DNA of 64,000 nt from Megalopta genalis (lineage: Eukaryota > Arthropoda > Insecta > Hymenoptera > Halictidae). The translations under genes were made by a program, and so were the position numbers. The notes under the pieces are model-generated. The model was not told the origin of the DNA. It saw only the letters and a list, made by a program, of their open reading frames with translations, and did no database searches. The stretch is taken from NCBI RefSeq assembly GCF_051020955.1, contig NC_135018.1:11361439-11425438 (forward strand), read 5' to 3'. Below are positions 12,540 through 25,098 of this stretch, piece after piece. Within the stretch, counting starts at the first letter, position 1. Every line of letters begins with the position of its first letter.

Positions 12540-12757
12540 ACCGGCTCCACTTCCCTGTATTGATATGAACTTGAACTGACTTTGGTCTTCAAAAATTCAT
12601 CTGTTGATCTTAATCTGTATGTGGTTTCAACTGACTGGGTTATTCCGGTTCCATTGAACGTGGTCGATGGCAGATGCTCTCTTTGTAAATAATGCTCGGG
12701 AAAACTTGTTTGGGCCATCATAATTCGAATTGAAATTTTAGTGGCCACTTCAACATC
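12530..12757 (-). CDS. Candidate terminal coding exon, unidentified gene
   Basis: On the minus strand an acceptor-like TATTCTACTACAG is followed by a 75-codon frame that opens DVEVATKISIRIMMAQT and ends YQYREVEPVTG before a TGA. The middle includes YLQREHLPSTTFNGTG and TTYRLRSTDEF. The composition looks like protein (few rare residues, mixed charge, serine run near the end), but the pyrimidine tract is weak and no family was recognised. The TGA lies inside the inverted end of the small element at 12418-12539, so the true C-terminus may have been replaced by an insertion. It could also be a decayed mobile-element fragment. Confidence 0.35.
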   Translation of the reverse strand, partial: DVEVATKISIRIMMAQTSFPEHYLQREHLPSTTFNGTGITQSVETTYRLRSTDEFLKTKVSSSSYQYREVEPVTG

Positions 12758-14440
12758 CTGTAGTAGAATATTGATTATTCAATTTAACAGACAGACAATC
12801 TTGATTTGATGGATAGGTCCAGCACTCTATTTTCAATACCTATGTTTACAGAATAGTCTACTTCTGGTTAAAATAACATTTTAAGGAATTTCACGGGTCT
12901 ACCTCCCAATTTATGGAAAATATGGAGGCCAAATCAAAAGGGGGGGGGGTAGATTTAAATATAAATAAAATAATTGTTTGAGAGTGGTTTTTGAAGATAA
13001 GCACATGTGTGACACCTACAAGAAATGCGAACTATATCACTATACTATCATCGGCCATAATTTCGAAAATGTTGAGTTAGTGAAAAATTGCTAATAAAAA
13101 GTATAAATCGACGTAAATTTTACTTTAATATACAGAACGAAGCAAGAAATTCGTAATACAACCGTACACAAATATGTTAGAATATAGTATACAATTTTTC
13201 ACATGAATTTTGGAGAATCGTAAAATTTTCGAGCGCGCAGGTAGGTAGACACGAAGGCTAATGTTGGAAAAACAATTTTTATGGTATCGTTAAACTTTTG
13301 GAGTGGTGTCACGCTACACCAATCACAAGTGACAGCAAAGAGTCGGCGGGATGTCGGCGGGATCGTTAATGCGGGATACGATTTTGAGTGGTCTACTCCA
13401 GTCGAGGGTTCGGAGCACGAGCGTATCTCGAGGTAATTAATGGTCGAGATAGAACCAGCAGAAGCATAGAAATCCGTCGTAAGTTCCATGGGCCAATCAA
13501 GAGTGTAGCTTGAACAGTTAAAGCAAAGTTACTCGCATCGGTAAACCGACCAGGACTGCACCGAATTCGGGCTTCCATTATGTGTAGATGCATCGGTCAT
13601 CAAATTATGTTACATTCAGGAAGCACTTAAAAATTCGAATAAAAGATATACAAGTATTTTAGGATGAAATAGAAATTAATTATGAAGTCATGGATCTAAA
13701 AAGGAGCTAATTGTAATTTGTAATTTGTATTTGTAAGTATTTGTAATTTGTAATCATTGTTTAATTACACTCATTTCCATTTAGTTTTGCAACTAAAATT
13801 CACACCAAGATCGTTCGACTTGTCTCTTAACCTTGACTATCATGTAATGATAATACAATTTTACAACGCCATTTATGGAAACATTGATGAATTCAAAATC
13901 TTAAAAATTGTAAACTCTAGAAAAATTTGTTTAAGCTTAATAATGTAGAGCAAAACAAGTGCAGTGACGAGACACAATTCACGTTTTGTTCACTTTTCAC
14001 ATATTCACAATTTAATATTAAATGTGATAATATATATTTAATACATCTTTCCTAGAAAACTTTTTTAGAATAATATTTATAATTATATATCCATACATTT
14101 ATATACCGCATTATTACTTAATTTTGAAAATGTAATTAATGTTGAAAATAGAACCGAATCGATATCAGAACCGCAAGCCATAACATAACGCAATATCGGT
14201 AAAATTAATTACATCTGATTTCGATTTTGTTCATTAACACAAAACGTAACATGTATACAATATTAGAAGTTCCAGTTCGATTCATATAGTTCATAGTATA
14301 AGTTCCAGTACGATTAATATAATTCGTATTATATTAAACACTTCTGTTAATATCAGATTGCACCACGGAAAGTTTTCAACTTCATATTTGACTTTGAGTG
14401 ACTTCCAACGATTACACTGTCCGACACGATTTTTAAGTTC
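12758..14440. other. Noncoding DNA, mixed composition
   Basis: A run of nine G lies at 12941-12949. The region 13190-13600 is less AT-rich and open on the minus strand in two frames; one reads RFTDASNFAL, faintly like a retroelement RNase H motif, but too short to call. A TTTGTAAT microsatellite lies at 13711-13753. Confidence 0.35.
13711..13753. repeat. TTGTAAT microsatellite
   Basis: The 7-base word TTGTAAT repeats four times with two interrupted copies. It is a simple slippage-type repeat. Confidence 0.8.
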
Positions 14441-14738
14441 CTAAGCTCAATGTTCAAAAAGCTCGAAAGCTCAGAAAGCTCGAAAGCTCAGAAAGCTCGA
14501 AAGCTCAAACCTCAAGATTCATGAGCTCAATGTTCAAAAAGCTCGAAAGCTCAAGATTCATAAGCTCAATTCTCAAAAAGCTCGAAAGCTCAAGATTCAT
14601 GGGCTTAATGTTCAAAAAGCTCGGAAGCTCAAGCTCAAAAGCTCGAAGCTTAAGATTCATAAGCCCAATATTCAAAAGCTCGAAAGCTCAAGATTCATAA
14701 GCCCAATGTTCAAAAAGCTCGAAAGCTCAGAAAAAGCT
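14441..14738. repeat. AAGCTCGAAAGCTC minisatellite with higher-order units
   Basis: The 300-bp stretch is built from the words GCTCGAAAGCTC, AGATTCAT and TCAATGTTCAAAAA. At small scale GAAAGCTC repeats every 8-16 bases; at larger scale a block of roughly 55-60 bp (CTCAATGTTCAAAAAG, then CTCGAAAGCTCAAG, then ATTCAT) recurs about five times with drift (CTCAATTCTC, CTTAATGTTC, CCCAATATTC variants). Many AGCTC/GAGCT and AAGCTT-type words make it rich in short palindromes. Confidence 0.9.
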
Positions 14739-15936
14739 GCGTATTCGTTGTAACAGCTGAATACGAAATAAGACGATCCTCGTTGAAAACACTGTCCGAC
14801 AAAATCAAACTTTTTTTCTGGGTTCCTATAGCCACTATGAAATTCTTGTAGAGCTTCACTCCCTGAACAAGAATCCGAAAACCGAATTGCTCCATCACCC
14901 TCAGTTTTTTAAATGAACGAACTTTTATAAAAACCTAAAATTTTCGACAAAAATGAGGTATTGCATGAAAAGTACAAACGTGTTAAAAGATAGAGGAGAG
15001 TTTCCCGAATATAGTGGCATGCAATTTATGAATTGTTTTTGGTCCTAAATAGCAATAAATTAATGTCAAAGTTTAAGAAAGTGTCGACGTGAGCAGTTTC
15101 TGCGCAATATTTTTGTATTTTTACGAAAAGTAGATCGGATCCTGTAGACATTTCTGAAGAAGAAACGGCCCGGTAAAAGTGTCGGAACGATATACATTTC
15201 GAGTAGATCGAGAAAATGTTCAACGGCAACATGTACACGACGTTTTACCGCCATGAGCTTCGCTGCTCGCTTCTCTCTGTCCGACAGGGCCAAAGTAACG
15301 CGTAATCAACACCGATGGAGGGATCCAATGGGGCACCCACTTAGCGTGTGGGGCGTGCCATTTTTTTTAGTACTTCAATGTGCTGTCTTCTTTTACATAT
15401 TTTTTATTTATATGAAACCTTTATTTCATATAGTATTGATAATTTCGAATCTTTTTCTACGATTTTATTTCTGCGAAAACATATCTATTGTATAGTATAC
15501 TATATTACGATAACGTTGTCGCGAAGTTTATGCTAAACAAGTTGCTCTAATCTAAACCACGACGAATCGTTTTAAAGCGGAAATAGAAATTGAAGGGCGA
15601 AGGGGATTGGCCATGGCACGTGCCATTTTCGAAACTGGTTTCTCTTCACTCCGAAATGTTGGTCACGTATCGCGTTGCTCATCAGCATATTGTTAACTGG
15701 CATGGATATCGGGCACAAGGCAAGGATCATAAGTGTAATGAATGGATCCCTTCTTATAATTATAAAAAACTAAAATTTGCAAATTTAGTTGATTATTATT
15801 CTAATTGACAGTTATGATCAATTGATGTTTAAATACTAATTTTGACTATCTGTAACTTTACATTGTTTAAATTGAAAACTCGTTGATCATAGTTGATAAA
15901 AAGATCGTTAGATTTCGTTATTTTTTTGAACTGTTA
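14739..15936. other. Noncoding DNA, unassigned frames
   Basis: Overlapping minus-strand frames lie at 15026-15293. One contains the stretch REKRAAKLMAVKRRVHVAVEH, with fairly codon-like composition, but lacks a convincing start or splice pair. A plus-strand frame at 15590-15808 is also unassigned. No gene is called. Confidence 0.3.
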
Positions 15937-16143
15937 TTAGTGACTACTGCAGATCTTTATACAAAATAAAAGGTCATAAATTACAGGAATTAGAAACCAA
16001 ATAGAATTTTTTCTCTTTTTAGTCATTTTAATAGATTGAAAACAATACATTAACATTCTTAAATTCTTCTCATATTCCCAGTACAAATCTCACTCATTCA
16101 ACTTTGCCATAAATGCATAAAATACGTAGTCTATAATGATTAC
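15937..16143. mobile_element. CTAGACTGCGGAT-family MITE, about 207 bp
   Basis: The left end reads TTAGTGACTACTGCAGATC followed by TTTATACA. The right end reads TGCATAAAATACGTAGTCTA followed by TAATGATTA. These are diverged versions of the paired ends seen at 51259-51475 and 62533-62741, with the same spacing. The interior is AT-rich without a frame. Confidence 0.55.
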
Positions 16144-17351
16144 TAAAAATACTGGATGTTCATATAAAGTTAAACCGCTTAAATTAACAACCTTGGAGGA
16201 TTACACATTCGTACGTTCTGTATACCTTGGTGAAAGTAATATGGAACATAAACATCTATCTTGCAGTCGGGACGTGCAAGCAAGCTCGATAAATTAAATT
16301 TCTCGTTACTACTCGAGCACAAAATTGTAATTATAATCATTTCAAGCTTGAATATAATTGACCAATATCCGATAGTTTATCGTCCCGGTACACCGTTCTT
16401 CATTGTTTCTGATAGTTTTATTTATGTCAGCTGAAAAGCCGCGCATACATATATCAAATATATCGAGATAACACGAAGCTGCACACGAAGTTCTTTATTC
16501 ACTTCGCGCGCATCCGATATTTCATGTAGCTGCGCCACGAGAAAAAAATGTTTATTGGAAAACATGAAAAATTGATACCCCGACTTGGTAACTCTAGCAA
16601 GCTGCTAAAATACATCATCGTGAATGACGTCAAACTCAATCTCCATCCTGTCCATAAACAGGTTAAAATAACTCATTTTCCAAATATGTCACAAACCTTC
16701 TACGGTCATTGTGTTACATTTGTACAGGATGTTTCGATCGTCTTGATCACCCGAAAGAATTCCATTATCTTTTTGAGGCAATGAAAAAGTTTAATTTTAT
16801 ACTTTTTGTGAAAGATTCTTTTGTTGTCTTGGTTAAAAGTATACTTTTACTGTTTCTTTGATATGATTTTACAGGTTTCTTATTGACAAAGCACAAATTT
16901 TGTGTACGAACGAACTTAAACGAAGCAATTATTACATTCGAAATAAAAAAAACTATTCCCTTAGGAATGCCCTCCACATATTCAAAATTAAGTGTTTCAA
17001 AACATTGCGACTGATATACTGTATATCGCGTATAAATAAAGAGAAATTGGAAAAAGGGACTGAAACATGAGATTTACTAAAAATCGTTCGCGCACGCGGT
17101 TTTCTTTACTGACAGCGTAGCGTCAGAAAACCCAAACTAACAACCGTTTCGTTTTTATGAAATGAAATGTTAGGATTTGCCATACCGCCATACTCGGAAG
17201 AAGATAATGAATACCACAAGAGTGTTGGATCCGACTCGCGCGCGTTTTCGAAAGCGGGAAACGAGAAGCGCGAGTAACTACGGGTAGAGACTCATATGTT
17301 GGGATTACGAAGTTGCTCCCTTTTCATAGCTATCGAGCAGCTTGATCTCAC
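16144..17351. other. AT-rich noncoding DNA
   Basis: No supported gene. The last 250 bases become less AT-rich toward the candidate exon that follows. Confidence 0.4.
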
Positions 17352-17543
17352 CCGGGTAGCTGTCTACGATCCTCGTGGCTGTTTGCAAAGTGTACTCTGG
17401 AATGGGCATCAGACGCGGGAGACACATACTCCGCACACGTCAAGCACAAACTTCGGATCTCTCTGTTCACGTGTGTGCAGAAACCCGTGCACAGGGTTAT
17501 TGCCACGTTTTCTACGATTATGTTATCCATACCTTTTGGTTGA
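17352..17543 (-). CDS. Candidate internal exon, strand uncertain
   Basis: On the minus strand a pyrimidine-rich tract ending TGTGTCATCAG precedes 192 open bases that end at CTACCCGG, followed by a good donor, GTGAGATC. One leading base and two trailing bases are split codons around 63 whole codons. The peptide starts QPKGMDNIIVENVAITL, carries four cysteines (in LCTGFCTH and LCLTCAEY) and ends ANSHEDRRQLP. The plus strand is open in two frames over the same bases, so the strand is not certain. The phase at its 5' side would fit the 3' phase of the exon at 28049-28194. No family was recognised. Confidence 0.35.
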
Positions 17544-18541
17544 CTGATGACACACGACCGAATCAGGAAGAAGGTCTCGAAAAGAAAGGAAAACTCTCTG
17601 TAACAGGTCGGTGTTACGTTCCACCACACTATTCTAGTTCTAATTAGATTTATTCTTTTTATTATTACTATCGTTATTATTACTATTATTGTTATAATCA
17701 TAACCTATCGTTGTTAAACCGGCGCCATTCCATAATTATCACTTATTATTGTTATTATTATTGTTACTTCGACATTCAACATATACGTGCTTCGATATTA
17801 TACGTGCATACATATATTTAGAACTATCTTGACCACCTGCTATGTATAAAAACCATATTTCCCATGGAACTATCATATCTGCGTTTAACACCTTGTATAT
17901 GTCAATTTAAAATAGCTAACAGTCCGATGTCAGATCCTTAGCCAAATTTCCCATTTTCCGAAATTTCCTTATTGCATAGATTCGAAAGAAAATCTGTTTC
18001 CTTCCGAACGCGTGCGTAAATAGTTCTTTTCTACCACAAATCCAAGAGAATCCCACCAAACAACATAGAACCATCAATATTGTCCGAATCAAACGCACTG
18101 CTATTCTCTATCTCGGGCTTGGAGAACATATTTTAAAATAAAACAACATTAAACAGATATTAAATCTTGGAAAATACTCCAATCGGAACAAGAATCTTCA
18201 CATTTTGTGAAACTCTCCCGTTATGTTGTGGCAACAGAACATCGGAAAAATCGAATTCTAGTTTTGCGTTTTCTGCAAGTGCAAGGGTCAGTGAAACAGT
18301 TTTACTCGTTTGCTGTGACAGCTCGTATATTGATGCGATACTACAGCTACTCCATTGACTATAGACATAGATGAAAAGCTCGAATATTTTGAAAACTAGG
18401 AAATAATACTAATACAGCGAACTATTACCTAAATTCTGATTTTCGTACATTTTACAAAAATTATAATTAAAGAAGAGTTTCCTTTGTCGATTCAAAGATC
18501 AATCATTGCAAAATAAAAATAAACATGCTATTAGACCTTGT
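17544..18541. other. AT-rich noncoding DNA with ATT microsatellite
   Basis: The stretch 17650-17768 is rich in ATT/GTT triplets (TTATTATTAC-type repeats), a simple repeat. The rest shows nothing recognised. Confidence 0.4.
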
Positions 18542-18763
18542 TGAAACTTTGCACTATGATCTCTTTCACAGCTACGTTCGTCGTATTTAATAAAACGAAA
18601 CAATTTCTGTTTCTTGTATGTCTTTATTTACTTTCATTCCTAGATTGTGCTAACAGAAAAATCGAGTTCTGTGTCAATTTAGATAAAAAGAATAACACGT
18701 TTAGCAGTTACTATCATTAATCCTCATCACAAGTCTGACTCGTTGTTATAGTGCAAGAAGTTT
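18542..18763. mobile_element. Possible inverted-repeat relic, about 220 bp
   Basis: The left end AACTTTGCACTATGATCTC resembles the left end at 3363 (CCTTTGCACTACGGTCTC). The right end ATAGTGCAAGAAGTTT is its imperfect inverse. The interior has only a short chance frame. The shared word GCACTAYGRTCTCTTTCA supports one family with the element at 3363. Confidence 0.35.
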
Positions 18764-21700
18764 GTACGTTTTCTTGTATTTTAAACATCTGTACATACTA
18801 TAAATGCATAAAGATGCATTTAAAGTATTATATACATAGATATAATATATCTTCAATATTCTTAAGGTTGTAGATGAAAGGATTATGAATCTACATTTTG
18901 CTACGAATTAAATCTAATATCAATTCTATTGAATTTTGAATCAAGTCGTCCGAAATTAATATACGACGAAATCTAAATAGATAGAGATCGATATTATCAA
19001 ATTTTAATAGTGAGCTCAACCGAGAGTTATTAACGAGCATACAATTTTAACGGGAGACTATAATTATCGTTAGTACCGGATAGCTGCCGTTCGTATGGAA
19101 AGGATTAAGCTTCATTTGCACGTGGGCGCAGCTTGCGTGACATCAAAACTGTGAACGCTGATATTGCAACGATTGTAACACTTCCAATATTCGACGGAAT
19201 CGATTTCACGGGATTCTCCTGACGATCAAACAACGCTACCATTCTGTTTCAATTTGATTCACTTATTTAAGCTTTTCTAAAAGATATAACACAAGAAACG
19301 AAATATTTAAACGTCATAGCTCACATTACACGGTACATTTGACGCTATTTTCAAAATTATTTAAAGGATGTTCGTAGACAATTTTTGTGTCATTTCTTCC
19401 TCCATTTGTTCAGATAGAATGTTTAAATAACCTTTTATAAAAGATTTTCTTCGTTGCTGAAAGACCTCTATCGCAATGCTTCTAAAACGGAAAGGTTCTG
19501 TCAGAATTATGCTCACTAACAGTTCTTCTAAACGTTCTCGCTACTACGGCCTTAACTGTGAAGAAAATTATTATCATCGAGTAAGAAAATTCAAGTGCAT
19601 TCTTACAAAATTGGTTACTAGATATACCAGGCTTGAAATTCAAATATCTAATAATGTTCTTCCTAAAAGTTTTCAAAAGTCGTCTTATAATCAAGCCTAT
19701 AAGTTGTAAATTATATATATATAATTAAATTCCTTTAAATTGATCTTTCGCATGAAGAACATTCGATAACACTTATCTTCTACCATGCGGATACAGCCTT
19801 TTTAAACAACTATGCGAAAGGCAAGCAAGAAAGCAGAAGGCAACGACGGAATGTTTCGTTTCAGTTTTCTTTATAAGCAAGCATCGATTTCGAACAATAG
19901 GATGCGGAATTGAACGTGTCAAAAAATCAACGATGCGGAAAGTAACCTTGTACTTTGTTGATTATTTAGGCAGGGCAAGCTGGCCGCCTATTCTATCTGC
20001 AAAGAATGACATCGCGAAGAAAGGCACGCCTAGAAAACCGTGTCGATGCGTGGTTTTCATAAGGGACCGTATTTACGGTGCATCAAATGGTAACACTTCG
20101 CCGACCATATTGTGCGAGGAACTTTATTAAAGTCGTACTTGCATATTACTCTGTGTTACGTTCATACCAGGTAGAACTTCGCGCGGAATTTCTGAATACG
20201 TCTAATTCAACGAATTCCCGCGTAGGATTGAGGAGACTTTTATTTCACGGAGCAGTCTGTCTGCGAGCTGCTCCAAACAACGTTACGTGTCGTCAAATGC
20301 TTAATATTTTCGACTGTGAGCTTCTATTGAAAATTGCCATACCATCATTGGAAACAACTTTTGCTGAAGTAGTAAGTTATCAAAAATGTAAGTACGAGTA
20401 ATGGGTGTAGTGCTGCAAGTGTCAAAAAGTGTTCAAGTTCTGCAGTGATACTAATACATGGCCAGAATTCGTTCACAAAATGATCTTGATGTTATTTAAA
20501 TTGGGTGGGCTTATAATTTATTGCAATGGCATTATCCATTTACACGTAATTCCGAGATAACTAATACGGAGTCTTTGCTTTACTTTATTTTTGAAATTAT
20601 TTTTAATACAAACACTATTCGGGATAGAAATGCTGTTCGAAAAGATTTTCCATAAGTGATTCGATGATTGCGATAAAATTTCATAATTTATCATAATTAG
20701 AACATCGATTAGCGGAAACCAGATTAATGAGATGGTCGATATCAGAATGTCGGTAAACGAAAAATCAATTATCGGAACTTTGATTAACGGGTCATTCACA
20801 TCAACGGATAATAAAATAAACTCAATAAGTCAGTCGTTATATCATTAAACCTTAGGAAGATGCACGCAATAAGTTTTCAAATGCTCCAGTATACGAAACT
20901 TGAGAATTTTATATTTGTTAACAAGAATTCATGTTCATAACCGCACGCGTTTGCGAGTTTTCCTTCATCCGCAGCTCTAACATAAAAGTATCCTGGGAAA
21001 GATATAAAACCAAAAAGGAAGTCTGAAATATACCGTTTTGCTTCGGATGATCGAGATTCTACTCCCTCGATATAGAAATAGTTGTAACAATTTGAACATC
21101 AGTACAGATATAATAATTAGATTGTGACCGTATATTCAAGAACTCTTAAAATAAGTTTAAGTACAAACGTGTATCTTCAAGTGTTTTTAAACTGTAATAT
21201 GTTTACAGAATAATTTACAGAAATGGTATTACGGAATAGGAATCTTTGATTTTTATATCAATTATTATTTATATATTATTCCTTAGAAGAATTATTATCT
21301 TTAAAGTATTATTATTTCTATTTTAATACATTACTTTGATTTTTCTAAAAGTAATACGGTTGCTGACTCGATAGTTCTAGTCTTTTAAATACCTATGGCT
21401 ATGATATCCCGTAACATGAACTGCAGAGATTTAAAAATCATATAAATTTCAGGTTCTGGATACTACGTTATCTCTACTTTCAATTCAAGTCTTTGAAATT
21501 TAAAACGATCACGCACAACTGAAATTATCTAACACAGAAAAAATAGGGTGGTTTAACCTAACTTAGTAATACTTTATTATTGAATTATTTCCGGCGGAAC
21601 AGCGGAAGTCGTCTACAAGGTATGCCGATAACATTGTTATCTTGACGGAACTTCAGCTTCACTATAAAAGAGACATATGTATACTTACATATACTTACTT

Positions 21701-23256
21701 ACTGGCGTCCATATATAATACTTAGGTACACATGAAAAACGGAATAACTTTTTTAAAAACTGGACTAGATAACTTGAATTTTTTTAAATGGTAGAGTGAC
21801 CAGTCTACTAAACAATGACTATAATACCTTTTTTAAATTTTGATATTACTTGGAATGACAAAAGAAATAAAAGCTTATGTTTTTCAACTTTTTTATCGGA
21901 GCCTATAACAAGGAAATGAATTAACGTACGTGTTAACAACATTCATTATTTAAAATACAAAAAGATTGAATTAATCTTATTTTATAGAATTTGTTTTTCT
22001 AGTAGCTGTGAACCGAGAACAATATTTCAATATTTTTCTTATTATTACCAAGCAACGATGTAAGCAATACAAAGATGTTTACGATCAAGTGGTCAAGAAC
22101 ATGACATGATAAAAATACTAATACGTGTGATCAATCTATTTGGATTCATGAAGCATAAATCGTTTAGTGATCGAAATGGTTTATGTTTGTGGCATCTTCG
22201 CAGGAACGATCCATTATATCAAGGCGGTAAACTCTAATGGCAGTCAAGTCGAGTTTACCAAAACTCGAAGAACTTTGGGATCATCTGAAGCCGTGATAAT
22301 GGTTAGAATACCATCTTTGTTGAAGAATGGGGCAACCTTCATCATTGGCATTCTAATTCTTTCGTTTCGCCTGAGTTCGTTTCCAATAATTTCCAATGTT
22401 CCGATAAAAATCCAAGAGAATGGCTTATACATTGAATTATACTAACAAAAAATATGTATCTATTTATTAATCGTTAATTCTACCTATTAAAATTGTTCTA
22501 GATAAAATCATGTAATAAAACGAATTTGTCTGAGTGATAATTCTTATTACAATTGTTTGCAGTGAATAGCTTGTTCAAGGATGATCAACATGTAATACCT
22601 ACACTGCGCACCTTATCGCCTAATATGTATATGGTCATCGCGGATGTGCCACTCGTAAAATTGTAACGAATAGCAATCGAAATATGCGCTCGGATACCCG
22701 GCGGAGTACCGAAGACAGGAATCCGAGATAAACATGAAGACGTTCCGAAACTGGTCTGATCCAGGAATCATGATGTTCGCGAGCTCGTCGGTCGCGGTCG
22801 GATGCAAGGACAAATCTTTGGCATTCGAGGCTCGAGAGCTCTGTATGCAGCAGGTAGTTCTCGTTATACTCGGCCGTGAGTCATGCTATGCGAACGGTGG
22901 CATCGCATTCGCATGCAGGATGCCTCCTCGCAATTTCAAGGGGGGCCCCGGAGAGTGGGAGACTGAATTGCCGACATTGTAAACACGCCTATTAACCCGC
23001 GCGCGCGAGTCAAGAACCGCGCGAGCGAAACGTATGCGAGCAACGCGTACAATCCGCCCCACAACTACTTCTGCACGGCCACTAGGAAGTGCACGGAGAA
23101 CATGTGTAACGGCCACTTTCATCAGCGACTTTTCCACACACGGAAACAGAAATCTCTTGTATGTTAATTAAGGACAGAATCGAGCTCGCTGGCCGCTCGT
23201 AAATCCAAAGTTATTCAAACACCCGCGTCTCGCTTCGGGAAACCCGATGATTACGC
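18764..23256. other. AT-rich noncoding DNA with one GC-richer patch
   Basis: Mostly AT-rich with no supported gene. The patch 22600-23256 is GC-richer and open in several frames on both strands (for example 22734-22982 plus and 22613-22813 minus). One plus-strand frame starts at a true ATG and meets CAGCAG with a donor-like GTAGTT at about 22853. The evidence is too balanced between strands to call an exon. Confidence 0.3.
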
Positions 23257-23312
23257 GCAGCAGGTGTTACGGGTATTTCATTGTCACACGATGATATTTT
23301 TCGTAGCTCGTA
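23257..23312. repeat. Direct repeat, copy 1 (partner at 23894-23958)
   Basis: The words GCAGCAGGTGTT, CATTTCATTGTC and GATGATATTTTTCGTAGCTC occur in the same order here and at 23894-23958, with a few extra bases in the second copy. The two copies lie about 640 bp apart in the same orientation. Confidence 0.75.
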
Positions 23313-23607
23313 AATATCTGCGTATCTTTAAATAAAAGAAAATTTAACAATAAATGTGAAATCTTTCTTGGAATACTGAGAAACCCCCCCAAAATATCCA
23401 ACAGCATAGACGACTTCTGTCAAGATGTGTATATATAGTGAAATTGTTAACAGGAAACAGCATGTGATCGTAAATAGAACTCTGTTCGGTTATGCAAGGA
23501 TTACATACGAATTTCTCTTAGTGGTGAATTGTATATCCTACTGTAGAACACAATAATATTTTGCGAAGAAGGTAGGAGCCGCTCGAATTAATCGATCTAC
23601 CCAATTC

Positions 23608-23855
23608 CTAAAGATTGTCTTTCTAAAAATGTTGATAAGCACGTACATTTCATTCGAAGTAATTAAATAAATTGCGGATTTTATGCATTTAGGAGAAAAT
23701 TGAGTAGATAGAACAAAGGAGCAGATCGAGAAAAGTGAAAAAATGAATATCTAGTTCTTATGTCTTTAAATTAAACAGACCATTTTCAGTTTGCATAAAG
23801 ATTCACAGCCTAATAATCGATAATTGTATGATTTAATCCAGACAGCAAAGCAACG
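23608..23855. repeat. Extended MITE-bearing repeat, copy 1
   Basis: The segment aligns along about 248 bp with 29445-29690: shared blocks are GTCTTTCTAAAAATGTTGAT, GGATTTTATGCATTTA, TATATCTAG-TCTTATG-type words and TTTAATC-AGACAGCA. It contains the paired ends of the CTAGACTGCGGAT family (left near 23674, right near 23794-23819), but homology continues about 50 bp outside the left end. The repeat unit is therefore larger than that MITE, or the MITE sits in an older repeat. Confidence 0.6.
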
Positions 23856-23893
23856 GATTATACATATACCAGAGCACGTTGCTAATCACCTAG

Positions 23894-23958
23894 CAGCAGG
23901 TGTTGCGAGTCCTGGTCGAGACGCATTTCATTGTCCGCGATGATATTTTTCGTAGCTC
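23894..23958. repeat. Direct repeat, copy 2 (partner at 23257-23312)
   Basis: Second copy of the GATGATATTTTTCGTAGCTC-containing repeat. It has an insertion of about 10 bases (CCTGGTCGAG) relative to the first copy. Confidence 0.75.
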
Positions 23959-25026
23959 GGGGCGTGCGAGGAACGCGAGCCAGATTTCTCTTCAAAATAT
24001 TTGTCGTTTCTCAAAACGTCATCGTGGCCACTAAAGGCACAACCTGCACACCTGCCTGGGGCTCTTTTTGAAACGGTATCTTTTTCACGCGATTCACTTT
24101 TGCACGGTTTTCTTTAACATGTTTTATTTACTTTTACACGATGTACGTTTCAACATCGCTTTCACGCGTTTTATTTGCATACGCGGACAGAGGATGTTTC
24201 CTGCGATAAAAGTGTTTTCACAGTGTAATAAAATGTAGTCATTGGTGTGCGATGAAAAGTGACGATGAATGAAACATCGAGTTTTGAAAAAAGATTTGTT
24301 TATTTTCCTAAACACATTGCCTTTTGAATTTGTATATTTCCCGGAACAGATGCATTTTGAATTTATTTACTCTCCTGAATATATTGCCCTTTAAACTTTT
24401 CTATTTTCCTGAAAACATTGCCTTACTTTCATGATTTGTTTCGATAAAATATTCGTAAAGGTGAATATTAGGTAAATAAACTAAACTTAACTTATTCAGT
24501 AACTAATTTAACTCGTTATAAATGAAAATATAATAATACAATTACAAGTTCACATAAAACGACTACAACTACAAGTTCAAAGTACAAAATACAAGTAATA
24601 AATTTTCCAAGATAAAATTATTCTGCCTTTCGAGGACATTTTCTGGAAGTAAATCAAATTAATACAATCATGAATGCAATATAAACTTGAGATAGCCATG
24701 AAACCCGTGATATAATTTCCAATTTAAAATGCAATCATTTTTGCTTGAAGCATTACAAGTAATCAAGGAAAGCAAAGAACACCTTAAACAAATTCTCTAT
24801 ATTGTTTGCATAACATAATTGGTATTATTATAGCTTCACGAAACATAGAAGAAGATCACGTTATCTTTCTATCGATCTGTACTAGTGGAAACTAGTACAG
24901 AACCAAATTGGTACAACAACATCCGATAAAATTCAAGTCGAATTTCGTGTGATATATATTTATTATAAATTGTATTGAAAATTAAATAATTTCACTTCTT
25001 TCGTATCTTCAGAGTGGCAGAATATA
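23959..25026. other. AT-rich noncoding DNA upstream of tRNA-Glu
   Basis: No supported gene. Short word repeats occur at 24290-24425 (variants of TATTTTCCTGAA and ACATTGCC), suggesting a degenerate tandem repeat of about 55-60 bp. Confidence 0.4.
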
Positions 25027-25098
25027 TCCGGTATGGTCTAGTGGCTAGGATACCTGGCTCTCACCCAGGAGGCTCGGGTTCGATTCCCGGTACCGGAA
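25027..25098 (+). tRNA. tRNA-Glu, anticodon CTC
   Basis: The 72 bases fold as a standard cloverleaf. The acceptor arms TCCGGTA and TACCGGA pair fully, with discriminator A. The anticodon stem CCTGG/CCAGG (25053-25057 and 25065-25069) encloses loop CTCTCAC with anticodon CTC at 25060-25062. The T arm carries GGTTCGATTC. The A box (TGGTCTAGTGGCTAGGAT) and B box serve as the internal RNA polymerase III promoter. A TTTTT run just after the gene is the likely terminator. No intron is present. It decodes GAG (glutamate). Confidence 0.97.

Noticed and set aside
13393..13593. RFTDASNFAL, similar to the RNase H region of gypsy-type retroelements
   Set aside because: The match is about ten residues and nothing upstream or downstream looks like reverse transcriptase or integrase.
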